Below are positions 1 to 7,603 of a stretch of 46,607 nt of DNA, piece after piece. The number at the start of each line of letters is the position of its first letter. Within the stretch, counting starts at the first letter, position 1. The DNA is taken from positions 1 to 46,607 of the forward strand of contig CAMVIM010000028.1 of assembly GCA_947167515.1 (NCBI GenBank), given 5' to 3'. The notes under the pieces are model-generated. The model was not told the origin of the DNA and made no database searches. It saw nothing but the letters and a program-made list of their open reading frames with translations. The DNA is from an uncultured Prevotellaceae bacterium (GTDB lineage: Bacteria > Bacteroidota > Bacteroidia > Bacteroidales > Bacteroidaceae). The translations under genes and the position numbers were made by a program.

Positions 1-343
1 CAAAGATTTGCTCCAAGTCATTAATCTTAACGGCAAACTTGTTCTTAATGAAACGGCCAAGCGAAGTAATGCGCTGCTGACCGTCGAGCACTTCCAATTC
101 TGTTTGAGGTGACTGATAGTCTTTATTGCGGTTGAAGTATATCAGTCCGAGCGGATAGCCTTTCAGTACAGACTCAATCACAGCCACATCACGTTTGCCG
201 TCAGCATAGATGTAGTTACGCTGATACTCTGGCTGAATTGTCAACTTACCAGCCAAGCCATAGAGACCTTTTCCTTCCAGTTCGTTATACTCAAAGCCGT
301 CGCAAATCTGCTCAACGGTATAAATTTTCAATTCTGTCTTCAT
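1..343 (-). CDS. DUF262 domain protein, N-terminal part (cut by window edge)
   Basis: The first 114 residues are visible; the gene runs off the left edge. Residues 36-48 ([13 protein letters not shown]) and the DGQQR motif at 87-91, followed by ITSLGRF, are typical of DUF262, the ParB-like N-terminal domain of GmrSD-type and related DNA-targeting proteins. Many family members carry a C-terminal HNH-like nuclease domain (DUF1524), but that part lies outside the window. The ATG overlaps the TGA of the upstream methyltransferase gene as ATGA, so the two are almost certainly translationally coupled. Inference: a restriction-like or defence partner of the methyltransferase. It could instead be a regulator without nuclease activity. 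Confidence 0.85.
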   Translation of the reverse strand, partial: MKTELKIYTVEQICDGFEYNELEGKGLYGLAGKLTIQPEYQRNYIYADGKRDVAVIESVLKGYPLGLIYFNRNKDYQSPQTELEVLDGQQRITSLGRFIKNKFAVKINDLEQIF

Positions 344-1470
344 ACTGATTGCTTTTTGCGGATTAGTATTCTTGCGTAAGGTTTCACTGGGTAGCCGTCT
401 TCCATATAGTAAAGTTGGCCTTGTCTAAGGCTGGGATTTAGTTTTTTCAATTCTGGTGGGAATGGCTTTAGTCCTAACTCTTTGCCAGAATCCCCTTCAG
501 CAATACCGATAATCTCGAATTGCTCCGGGCAGTATTTATCAAGAAAAGATTTTGGCAAACCCATTGCTCCCTCGTAGTCGGATGGGATTGCATCAGTATA
601 TGGGATTTCTATTGCATCATAGTTCTCATAATGGATGTAGTCCTCCCTTCCTCGTATTTCCTTGTGCTTACTATGCTTGAAGTTCTCTGCCATCGTCATT
701 AAGCGTAAAGGCTGATGGCGGCGTCCGTGGTCAATATTTGTAAACCAACAGCAATTACGAAACTTAACAAGGCTTGTGTTCTCGTCGTATACACCATCAG
801 CATAGCTTTCCCGTGGAGCTTCAACACGAAAGTAGGCATTGCCATTTTGGAAACCATTGCCAAGCCACATTTTGTTATCCTTTATCAATGGGAATATTTC
901 TTTATAGGTGACTGCATTCATATTGCCAATGATAATAAATTGCTTCTGGGTTTCCATTAGCCAAACAACAAATTCACGGAACAGCGAGAAAGGCGGATTA
1001 GTTACAATGATGTCTGCCTCGTCACGTAGTTTGCGTATCTCCTTGCTACGGAAATCACCGTCACCCTCCAGATACTGCCATTGCAAATCTTCGATGTTGA
1101 TACGATTGTCGCCCGTTACATCACGCTCAAGTACGAATATCTTTCCATGCGTCTTACTTTTGTCTGCGTTGAAATGCGGTTGCTCAGTTTCAAAGAGTGT
1201 CGGTTGGTATGGCATCTTGTACTTCTTGCTTTCGGGTGCATAGCTGGTGGAAATCAGTTTCTTCAATCCAAGCAGTTCAAAGTTCTGAGCAAAGAACTTT
1301 GTGAAATTGCTCCACTCTGGGTCATCGCAAGGCAGGAGCACCGTCTTGCCACGAAATACATTCGGGTCATAGTCCAGATAGGCGTTTATCTCCTTCTGAA
1401 TATCGGGATATTGCGTATAGAACTCGTCGTTCTTTGCCGTCTTCGCATTTGCTAAGTTCGTATTTGCCAT
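340..1470 (-). CDS. EcoRI-family adenine-specific DNA methyltransferase
   Basis: A 376-residue protein. The N-terminus [20 protein letters not shown] and the acidic stretch [12 protein letters not shown] (45-56) resemble the EcoRI methylase family, and the catalytic motif IV NPPF sits at 158-161 ([11 protein letters not shown]), as expected for an N6-adenine methyltransferase. Length is close to M.EcoRI-like proteins. Known role of the family: transfer of methyl from S-adenosylmethionine to adenine in a specific DNA site. No EcoRI-like endonuclease gene is seen; the co-translated partner is a DUF262 protein. An ACTCAA-N5-TTGAGT dyad lies just upstream and may serve autoregulation. Target sequence cannot be read from the protein. 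Confidence 0.88.
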   Translation of the reverse strand: MANTNLANAKTAKNDEFYTQYPDIQKEINAYLDYDPNVFRGKTVLLPCDDPEWSNFTKFFAQNFELLGLKKLISTSYAPESKKYKMPYQPTLFETEQPHFNADKSKTHGKIFVLERDVTGDNRINIEDLQWQYLEGDGDFRSKEIRKLRDEADIIVTNPPFSLFREFVVWLMETQKQFIIIGNMNAVTYKEIFPLIKDNKMWLGNGFQNGNAYFRVEAPRESYADGVYDENTSLVKFRNCCWFTNIDHGRRHQPLRLMTMAENFKHSKHKEIRGREDYIHYENYDAIEIPYTDAIPSDYEGAMGLPKSFLDKYCPEQFEIIGIAEGDSGKELGLKPFPPELKKLNPSLRQGQLYYMEDGYPVKPYARILIRKKQSV

Positions 1471-1503
1471 ACTCGTTTGCTTGGGGATTTCAAATTTTGG
1501 CTA

Positions 1504-1527
1504 CAAATTTACTCAACTTTATTGAGT
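1504..1527 (-). promoter_or_regulatory. Probable promoter and dyad operator of the methyltransferase gene
   Basis: Read on the minus strand, TAAATTTG at 1504-1511 matches the Bacteroidetes -7 box TANNTTTG. A dyad ACTCAA-N5-TTGAGT (1511-1527) sits directly upstream, inside the promoter spacer. No good -33 TTTG is seen at the expected distance, so this promoter may need activation or be weak. Confidence 0.45.
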
Positions 1528-1529
1528 AT

Positions 1530-2731
1530 TAGGCGAAATCAGTACAAAAAATGCTAAAATCGAGAAGATTTAATGAAAAATTATCGTCAATTATTGGCAA
1601 TTATTGTCCAAGGAAAAAACAAGCCGCTTGCGGCAACACAAAAGAAAGAGAATCGCCCTTGGCGATGGATTTCAAGAAACAAATTAGCATAATTAGAATA
1701 ATTTTATCCACAAATTATAATTATAGAAATTAGTGAACTGAATAATTCCAATTATTCTAATTAGTTTCAAGAAAAAAACAAGCCGCTTGCGGCGAGAAGA
1801 AGAGACATCATTGTATAAGACAATTGAAGTTTCGGAAGTTCCAAACGCTTCATTTTCAACAACGAATCAAGCGAATCATTCTAATTTACCATGCGGCGAG
1901 AAGATGTCTTTTCTTAATGCCGCAAGCGGCAACGAATGGAATCGAATGGCTACACTCAGCATTCGTTTTTATTCGTTGCACCCTTGGGTGCATTGTGCAT
2001 TGTATAAATTCGTCATATTCGAAATATTCGTTGTTGAGAAAAACATCCGAAACTTCAATTCATAAATTTTTTAATAAACAATTTGGGATAAATATAAAAA
2101 CACAAGACTTTCTCTTTTTCACGTATAATACCCATATAATGCCCATGAACCTTTAGTTCGGCGAAGCCAATGACCATCAATTTTTGTAAGAGTTTCTAAC
2201 AAACGTTTTTGGGGGCAACTCAAATCGCTCGCTTAGGAATGTCTTCTGTGAACACCCTTCCGCATCCTGCTCCATTCTCCAGTCATGTCTTCACGCTTCT
2301 GGCAGTCGTTTCTTCACGCTTCTGGCAGGCATCTCGTTGAGGGATAACACGACTGCCAGACGGAGGTTGATACGAGTGCGAGGCTGGGGGTGATACAGGT
2401 GAGAGGGGGAGGAGGATACGAGTATAAGATGGAGGCGATGACGAGTGGACGACGGTGGTGGATGCGGGTGCGCGATGGAGGTGGATGCAGACGTGCGTTC
2501 ACTAAAGAGGTGAAAGGGGGATGAACAATGAATAATTAATAATTAACAATGAACAATGAATATAATTCATGAGGCCTCATCTTCCACACCTTCCGATGAG
2601 TCTCTTCCACACCTTCTGGAGAGTCTCTTCCACAGAGTCACAAGGGGCAGTGGAAGAGAGTCACGTGACTCTGTGGAGTAGAGTCATAAGAGATAACGAC
2701 GAAGCCCCTATGGAAACTCTTAATAATATGT
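1530..2731. repeat. Gene-free, repeat-rich intergenic region
   Basis: No ORF here looks like a protein gene. It holds copies of the 12-bp palindrome GCCGCTTGCGGC or its GCCGCAAGCGGC variant (1623-1634, 1782-1793, 1919-1930). The first two are each preceded by a shared AAAAAACAA run. An 18-bp direct repeat TCTTCACGCTTCTGGCAG lies at 2288-2305 and 2311-2328. A G-rich low-complexity tract covers about 2360-2520, an AATGAAC/AATTAAT-rich tract about 2520-2570, and repeated CTCTTCCACA/GAGTC words about 2580-2690. Position 2151-2173 resembles part of the inverted-repeat unit at 2886-2909. This looks like decayed repetitive filler between the methyltransferase operon and 3155. Confidence 0.6.
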
Positions 2732-3140
2732 GAGTTCGGTATAAGAATTACGCCTTCGGCGGATGTGTAAAATGACATTTAGTTACTTTACACATCCGCC
2801 GAAGGCGTATAATAAAACTTTTATGATTATCCGCAATCGTACCACCAATTGCTTATTTCAGACATGCGTTCATTTCAACACGAACCTTTACTCGGCGTAG
2901 CCAATGACACGAAATTTCACCAAGCCATGCGGAAAAGAGAACACAAAGCCGCAAGCGGCGACCAATTGCACGAACCATCCGGATGGATTGGCTACGCCGA
3001 ACTAAAGGTTCGTATGTTTCGTCGCACCGAAGGTGCTTTGTGTAATGTTTTCTGGTTGCATAGTTTGAGAATATTCGTGTTAAAATGAGCAGTTGGTGGT
3101 ATGTTTACGGATAGTCGTAAAACTTTTTTTATACCGAACT
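2732..3140. repeat. Large nested imperfect inverted repeat (about 410 bp, MITE-like)
   Basis: AGTTCGGTATA at 2732-2742 is mirrored at 3130-3140. Inside it lies a perfect 23-bp hairpin (2749-2771 with 2787-2809, 15-nt loop). Next comes an imperfect pair of about 40 bp (2814-2855 with about 3088-3128) and an inner pair around the words CGAACCTTTA and TAAAGGTTCG (about 2880-2905 with 2986-3012), plus a GCCGCAAGCGGC palindrome at 2948-2959. A 79-codon ORF at 2849-3088 falls inside and is explained by the repeat. No transposase is present, so a non-autonomous element is the simplest reading. Confidence 0.65.
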
Positions 3141-3154
3141 GACGTTATTTTATA

Positions 3155-3850
3155 TCATGTACAACTCCTCCTCCCTGGCCGTTTTACGCTCACCTTGTTC
3201 ACCGCCTCCATCCTGTAGTTGACATTATTGACCACGGCATCGATGAAGTGGAGATTGCCATCAAGGTCAACAAGGACATTGGAGGACTTGACATCGGAAA
3301 TCTCATATTGACCATTGAACCAGATGTCGTCCATATCAACGGTGTAACCATGTGATTCAAGAAAATCGTCAATCTCCTTATCGGTGGCATAGCGAAGAGG
3401 CTCTATGAAAGGCTGTTTGAGAACAACACAAGGTTCACCGATGCTGTTGTGAGTAAAACCTATGATGATGTAGGCATCATCAGGAAATAGTTCGTTATGA
3501 GCAATCAAACGATGAATGAAACCATCTAAACTGGTGGCAGAGGGGGATAGCAGGGCAAAGTTGTTGAGTTTGATGGCGTAGAGATCATCTTTAGAGATGA
3601 AGACATCATTCTCTTGTCCGTTGCCTATCATCTTGCCTACATGGTCTTCTATCCTCTCAATCCATGTCCCAAGGCTTTGAGATCGCTGAACGACATGCCT
3701 AAGTAGGGATTCTCGATTCCTAAAGACTGGTCGAGCCTCCGTTGGATCTGAATTCTCGTGGCTGAATCCACAGGCCTGTTCCAGCGTGGCTTGGATGCGT
3801 GGATGGCTTCCAAATAGTCGTTCCAACTCTTGTTGTTCATTGCTGGTCAT
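3155..3850 (-). CDS. Stand-alone kinase-fold protein (polyvalent-protein-kinase-like)
   Basis: A 231-residue protein, no signal peptide. Residues 76-81 (GNGQEN) could form a glycine-rich loop, K94 in AIKLNN the ATP-binding lysine, VVLKQPFI (142-149) the hinge region, SDVKSSNVL (185-193) the catalytic-loop equivalent with D186 and N191, and D204 in HFIDA the metal-binding aspartate. This order is that of the small kinase-like domain found in polyvalent proteins of Bacteroidetes mobile elements. Here it stands alone, and substrate is unknown. The first 70 residues are less recognisable. A consensus promoter lies upstream at 3886-3916. It sits next to the repeat-rich region and could be a mobile-element relic. 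Confidence 0.65.
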   Translation of the reverse strand: MTSNEQQELERLFGSHPRIQATLEQACGFSHENSDPTEARPVFRNRESLLRHVVQRSQSLGTWIERIEDHVGKMIGNGQENDVFISKDDLYAIKLNNFALLSPSATSLDGFIHRLIAHNELFPDDAYIIIGFTHNSIGEPCVVLKQPFIEPLRYATDKEIDDFLESHGYTVDMDDIWFNGQYEISDVKSSNVLVDLDGNLHFIDAVVNNVNYRMEAVNKVSVKRPGRRSCT

Positions 3851-3885
3851 CTTTGTTTAGAGGTGAGCATCTAAGTTTCTCGCCA

Positions 3886-3916
3886 CAAAGGTACAATCTT
3901 TTTCTTTCCTCCGCAA
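3886..3916 (-). promoter_or_regulatory. Promoter of the kinase-fold gene
   Basis: On the minus strand TACCTTTG (3886-3893) is preceded, after a 20-bp spacer, by TTG (3914-3916). This fits the Bacteroidetes primary sigma factor consensus and gives a leader of about 30 nt. Confidence 0.6.
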
Positions 3917-3965
3917 CTTTTTAGCAGGAAAAAGATTTTTCACTGAAAAAAGACTGTGCAGCACT

Positions 3966-5735
3966 CTACTTCCACTCACCTTCCACCATTCGACCCACCA
4001 CCAGCTTGTCGCCCGAAAGATCCACCTCGAAGAGATGGGGCACACGGATGTAGCGGCCTTGGACACTCTTGTGACTGTGGACTGACATGAGCCAACGACC
4101 GTCGAGAGTGCGGAAGAGCATGCCGTGACCGAAGTCGGGAGGGGTGATGGGCTGAGATTCTTGCACCCAAGGACCATCGAGGGTGCCACTTTCTGAATAG
4201 GCTACGCCCTGCGTATAGATGTTGTCTATCCACGAAGTCCAGAGCATGCCCAGACGACCAGTGCCTGTGCGGAAAAGATAGGGACCGTCGGTCACCTTGT
4301 TGGGACGGTCTTTACCATCTTCCACCTCATGGCTCCAGGGGGAAGCCGAGGCTCGGAAAAGGATTTTTCCCTGACCTACAGATCCGCTCAAGTCGGGCTT
4401 CAACTCTATCTTCTCGATGGTGCCGTCCCAGTTTTGCAACCATTCACCGCAGTACACCATGTAGGGCTTGCCGTCAGTATCTACCCAGAAAGTGCCGTCG
4501 AGTGTGGGCTGACTGGCTGGCAGATAGGTGGCATCGGCCATGGGACGGTAGGGTCCGCAGGGTTGGTCGCTCATCAGCACATGGGAGGCACGGCGTGGAA
4601 TGACGTTGCCACGCACGGTGTCTATCTTGATGGCTTCGTTAGTGAAAGTGGCAAAATAGTAGTATTTACCTTTATAGGGATGTAGTTCAGCTGCCCAGAT
4701 TTGTGGATGCTTGCCCATCCATGAGGTAGAGTCGGTTTCTGCCACACGATAAGGTCCTGCCCAGCGATTGAGGTCGCGGCTCGTCCAAAGCTGTCCTCCT
4801 GTGCCCGTCATGTAGTAGGTTTGAGTGAGGGAATCGGCGAGGATGCAAGGATCGGAAAGGATGATGGAATCGCGGGGAGTGAGTTGCTGATAGACGCGCA
4901 CGTAGTCTATCTCATATTTCATTGGAAAAGCCTTGGGGTCTATCTCACCCCCGTTGTCGCCTCCGAGGGCAAGATTGAGCAACAGGTACTGAGGACGTCG
5001 GAAGGGGTTAAGATGCTGACCGATGGAACCGTTGAGAGTCTCGCTCATGGGGATGTCGTTGAGCAGCTCGTCGTCCAGGTAGATACGGATGGATCTCGGA
5101 CTCCAGTCCATGCGCCACACGTGGAACTCATCTGCCCATCGGGGATTTTTCTCCGTGAAATGGCTGAAAGGAATCTTCTTCGAGTTCCACACTGCCGAAT
5201 GGGGACGGTCATTGCCCCATGCAGCATTGGCCAGAATGTGGGGAACACCATCAATGCGATAGTACTCCATCACGTCTATCTCTCCGCAGGAAGGCCAAGA
5301 CATACCCTTGCCCAGCAGCCAGATGGCTGGCCATGCTCCTCCTGCCGTGGGGATTTTGGCACACACTTCAAGCCTTCCGTAGAGGAAGGAAAAGGAACGG
5401 TGAGTGGTGAGGGAAGCGGCTGTGTAGTCGGTGTGTTCACGTTCGCTCCTCCAGTCCCTTCTACCTTCAGCACGAAAGAGCGGGTTGGGTTTCTCCTCCT
5501 TTCTACCCTCGATGACGAGGCATCCTCCTTTCTGATAGGCATTCTCGCCCTGATACCACTGAGCCTCATGATTGCGCACGAAGCCGCGTTCGGGTTCCCA
5601 CACTTCTGCGTTGTAGGGACCATCGGTGTTGAACTCTTCGCTCCACACGAGCGACCATTCGCCTCTCTGTGCCTGCATGGGCTGGCTGAGTGCCAACAGA
5701 CAGATGCCTGTCCACTGTAGAAAGTTTCTCTTCAT
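3966..5735 (-). CDS. Secreted GH16-GH43 fusion glycoside hydrolase
   Basis: A 589-residue protein from the ATG at 5735; the longer frame lacks a signal sequence at its start, whereas MKRNFLQW...ALSQPMQA is a good signal peptide. Residues 25-285 are GH16 (beta-glucanase fold) with the catalytic motif GEIDVMEY (E152, D154, E157). Residues 287-589 are a five-blade GH43-type domain with D295 (SDPCI, general base) and D413 (LDGTFWVD, pKa modulator). The place where GH43 enzymes usually have the acid glutamate (TEGP) reads TDGP (D483). It probably attacks a mixed or branched plant or algal glycan in the periplasm. No susCD genes are nearby, so it is not in a visible utilisation locus. Confidence 0.88.
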   Translation of the reverse strand: MKRNFLQWTGICLLALSQPMQAQRGEWSLVWSEEFNTDGPYNAEVWEPERGFVRNHEAQWYQGENAYQKGGCLVIEGRKEEKPNPLFRAEGRRDWRSEREHTDYTAASLTTHRSFSFLYGRLEVCAKIPTAGGAWPAIWLLGKGMSWPSCGEIDVMEYYRIDGVPHILANAAWGNDRPHSAVWNSKKIPFSHFTEKNPRWADEFHVWRMDWSPRSIRIYLDDELLNDIPMSETLNGSIGQHLNPFRRPQYLLLNLALGGDNGGEIDPKAFPMKYEIDYVRVYQQLTPRDSIILSDPCILADSLTQTYYMTGTGGQLWTSRDLNRWAGPYRVAETDSTSWMGKHPQIWAAELHPYKGKYYYFATFTNEAIKIDTVRGNVIPRRASHVLMSDQPCGPYRPMADATYLPASQPTLDGTFWVDTDGKPYMVYCGEWLQNWDGTIEKIELKPDLSGSVGQGKILFRASASPWSHEVEDGKDRPNKVTDGPYLFRTGTGRLGMLWTSWIDNIYTQGVAYSESGTLDGPWVQESQPITPPDFGHGMLFRTLDGRWLMSVHSHKSVQGRYIRVPHLFEVDLSGDKLVVGRMVEGEWK

Positions 5736-5758
5736 GTCTCTTTTGTGTTGATTTGGGG

Positions 5759-5790
5759 CAAAGGTAACAATTCTTTCATAAAGTAGCAAA
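5759..5790 (-). promoter_or_regulatory. Promoter of the GH16-GH43 gene
   Basis: On the minus strand TTTG (5787-5790), a 20-bp spacer, then TACCTTTG (5759-5766): an exact Bacteroidetes consensus. It lies about 24 nt before the chosen ATG, which supports that start over the longer frame, since the longer frame's start would fall within the promoter. Confidence 0.75.
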
Positions 5791-6167
5791 TTATTTGAAG
5801 GAAGATGCAGAGCGCAAGCATCGAAACATCATTATTATATATGTATTCTCTTTTTTCTTTAATTTAAGAAAAACTAAAATGATGATGTTAATAGCGTGTG
5901 GATGGTGTGAATAAGTTTTACAGTTGGTTTGTATTCAGCAGGTTAGTTTGTGGAAAGAGAGTGGAGAAGGTATTGAAATAAGGGTTGAAAAAAAAGAACA
6001 ACTTTTTTTGGAGTTTTCGGAAGCGTTGTGGTATAGAAAAGTGTGACTGATATGCAAGAAAAGTTATTAGAAGTTGTTGTCAACTTATCAATCGCTTTTT
6101 AACAAGGATGTAAACAAGGTTGTGAACATTTCTCTTCATTTCTTATTGAGTATTTTACTCTCTATTT
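5791..6167. other. Intergenic stretch with no recognisable feature
   Basis: About 380 bases of AT-rich sequence between the GH16-GH43 promoter and the 3' end of the small gene at 6168-6365. No ORF, RNA gene, strong hairpin or repeat was seen. Confidence 0.5.
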
Positions 6168-6365
6168 TCAACTATTCACTCTCAGCAGTTCCATAAAGCG
6201 TTTTTTCATGGCTTCTTTCAGTTCGCCTTCGTCGAGGATGAAGTCGTTAATTACCTCATCGAAAGCACGTTCTGCTTTCTGACGCATCTGAGCCTTCCCT
6301 GCACGAAGACCGGAGGAGAGGTCTGTCTTGGGCAGCAGTTGTCGGTTGAAGTTTCCGTCGCTCAT
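6168..6365 (-). CDS. Small basic cytoplasmic protein, 65 residues, unknown function
   Basis: Sequence begins MSDGNFNRQLLP, then SGLRAGKAQMRQKAERAF, and ends in an acidic-basic helix (EGELKEAMKKRFMELL). There is no signal peptide or membrane segment. The composition is that of a folded helical protein rather than a chance ORF, and a consensus promoter at 6459-6489 points into it. It is divergent from ribD. I do not recognise a named family. I believe similar small proteins exist in other Bacteroidales but cannot verify this here. Confidence 0.65.
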   Translation of the reverse strand: MSDGNFNRQLLPKTDLSSGLRAGKAQMRQKAERAFDEVINDFILDEGELKEAMKKRFMELLRVNS

Positions 6366-6458
6366 CTCTTATTGACCATTTTTTTGTGTTTATAATAGTG
6401 TTTATAAATAGTAGAGATTCGTATTGATAATCTTGTTGATATCTGTCTTGTCAGATTG

Positions 6459-6489
6459 CAAAGTTAGTGGATTTGGATGACATGGCAAA
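6459..6489 (-). promoter_or_regulatory. Promoter of the 65-residue gene
   Basis: On the minus strand TTTG (6486-6489), a 19-bp spacer and TAACTTTG (6459-6466) match the Bacteroidetes consensus and predict a leader of about 85-90 nt. Confidence 0.6.
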
Positions 6490-6585
6490 CATTTGAGAAT
6501 GAAAATGATTGAAAAGTTTCTATTTTAAGATATGAACAGCTAAATTTGCAGGTGTTTATAATGTTAATAATTGAGTGGATAAGTT

Positions 6586-7539
6586 ATGAATAGCATGTCG
6601 ATAACTGACGAGCAATATATGAGAAGGTGTCTTCAGTTGGCCAGAAATGGTCAGCAGAATGCTCAGCCAAACCCGATGGTGGGGGCTGTGATTGTACATG
6701 AGGACAGAATCATCGGTGAAGGTTACCATGTGCGTTGTGGAGAAGGTCACGCTGAGGTGAATGCCTGTGCATCGGTGAGGAAAGAGGATGTGCATCTGTT
6801 GAAGGAAAGCACCATCTATGTGAGTTTGGAACCTTGCAGTCATTATGGCAAAACACCTCCTTGTGCCGACCTGTTGATAAGTAAGGGTTTCAAGCGTTGT
6901 GTTATCGGCTGTCAAGACCCCTTTGCCAAGGTTCAAGGTCGTGGCATACAGAAACTTAGAGATGCTGGTATGGAAGTGACGGTGGGGGTGTTGAAAACTG
7001 AGTGTGAAGAGCTGAACAAACGCTTTATGACTTATCATGGGAAGCATCGTCCTTTTGTCACGCTGAAATGGGCTGAATCGGCTGATGGCTTCATAGATGG
7101 TCATATCTCCAACGCTTACACCCAGATGGTTTGCCATAAGCGCAGGGCGGAACATCAGGCCATCTTGGTGGGCAGAAAGACGTTTGAAGTGGATAAGCCG
7201 TCGCTGAATGTGCGTGAATGGGTTGGTTCTTCTCCAAAACGGTATGTGGTGTCTTCGCAGTCATTGACCTTACCTGAAGGTTTTCATCTGATTCAGTCAA
7301 CAAGTGTTGATAACATCCTGAAGCAGTTGTATGACGATGGCATTCAGACCGTGCTGGTGGAAGGTGGTGCAGCATTGCTTCAGTCGTTTATTGACAGTGG
7401 CAAATGGGATGAATGTTATGTGGAAAAAGGCACTCAACGGATAGAGGGAAAAGTCAAAGTTCCTGTACTTTCAAACGCTATCCTGAAAGATGTGAACACT
7501 GACTTTGGAGGAAGGATTGAAATGTATGTGAAGGCATAA
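6586..7539 (+). CDS. ribD: Bifunctional riboflavin biosynthesis deaminase/reductase RibD
   Basis: A 317-residue protein. The N-terminal cytidine-deaminase-type domain has HAE (55-57) and PCSHYGKTPPC (83-93), the zinc-binding and catalytic set of the pyrimidine deaminase. The C-terminal part (from about 150, RPFVTLKWAESADGFI) is the NADPH-dependent reductase, with the later motif VLVEGGAALLQSF. Together they convert the GTP-derived pyrimidine to the ribityl-amino-uracil phosphate in flavin synthesis. Start could be 6586 or the in-frame ATG at 6595; length suits either. Monocistronic: a bidirectional terminator follows directly. Confidence 0.97.
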   Translation: MNSMSITDEQYMRRCLQLARNGQQNAQPNPMVGAVIVHEDRIIGEGYHVRCGEGHAEVNACASVRKEDVHLLKESTIYVSLEPCSHYGKTPPCADLLISKGFKRCVIGCQDPFAKVQGRGIQKLRDAGMEVTVGVLKTECEELNKRFMTYHGKHRPFVTLKWAESADGFIDGHISNAYTQMVCHKRRAEHQAILVGRKTFEVDKPSLNVREWVGSSPKRYVVSSQSLTLPEGFHLIQSTSVDNILKQLYDDGIQTVLVEGGAALLQSFIDSGKWDECYVEKGTQRIEGKVKVPVLSNAILKDVNTDFGGRIEMYVKA

Positions 7540-7545
7540 AAAAAG

Positions 7546-7580
7546 AAAGCACCAAGTGGATGAACGCTTGGTGCTTTTTT
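7546..7580. terminator. Bidirectional terminator between ribD and the LRR lipoprotein gene
   Basis: AAGCACCAAG is mirrored by CTTGGTGCTT (7548-7557 region with 7567-7576), with a run of T on the right and a run of A on the left. It serves ribD (plus) and the convergent gene ending at 7604 (minus). Confidence 0.85.
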
Positions 7581-7603
7581 GTGTTGATAAGTGATGTAGA
7601 TGC

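Noticed and set aside
2314-2502. 62-codon minus-strand ORF
   Set aside because: Translation of a low-complexity G-rich tract (proline, arginine and histidine rich), not a protein.
2849-3088. 79-codon plus-strand ORF
   Set aside because: It lies wholly inside the large inverted repeat and its sequence is explained by the repeat; no protein-like pattern.
3649-3840. 63-codon minus-strand ORF with a plausible look (MNNKSWNDYLEAIHASKPRW)
   Set aside because: It overlaps the start of the kinase-fold gene in another frame. I considered a frameshift joining the two, but the 231-residue frame continues well and has the better promoter distance.
4821-5720. 299-codon plus-strand ORF
   Set aside because: Antisense to the GH16 domain with intact catalytic motif.
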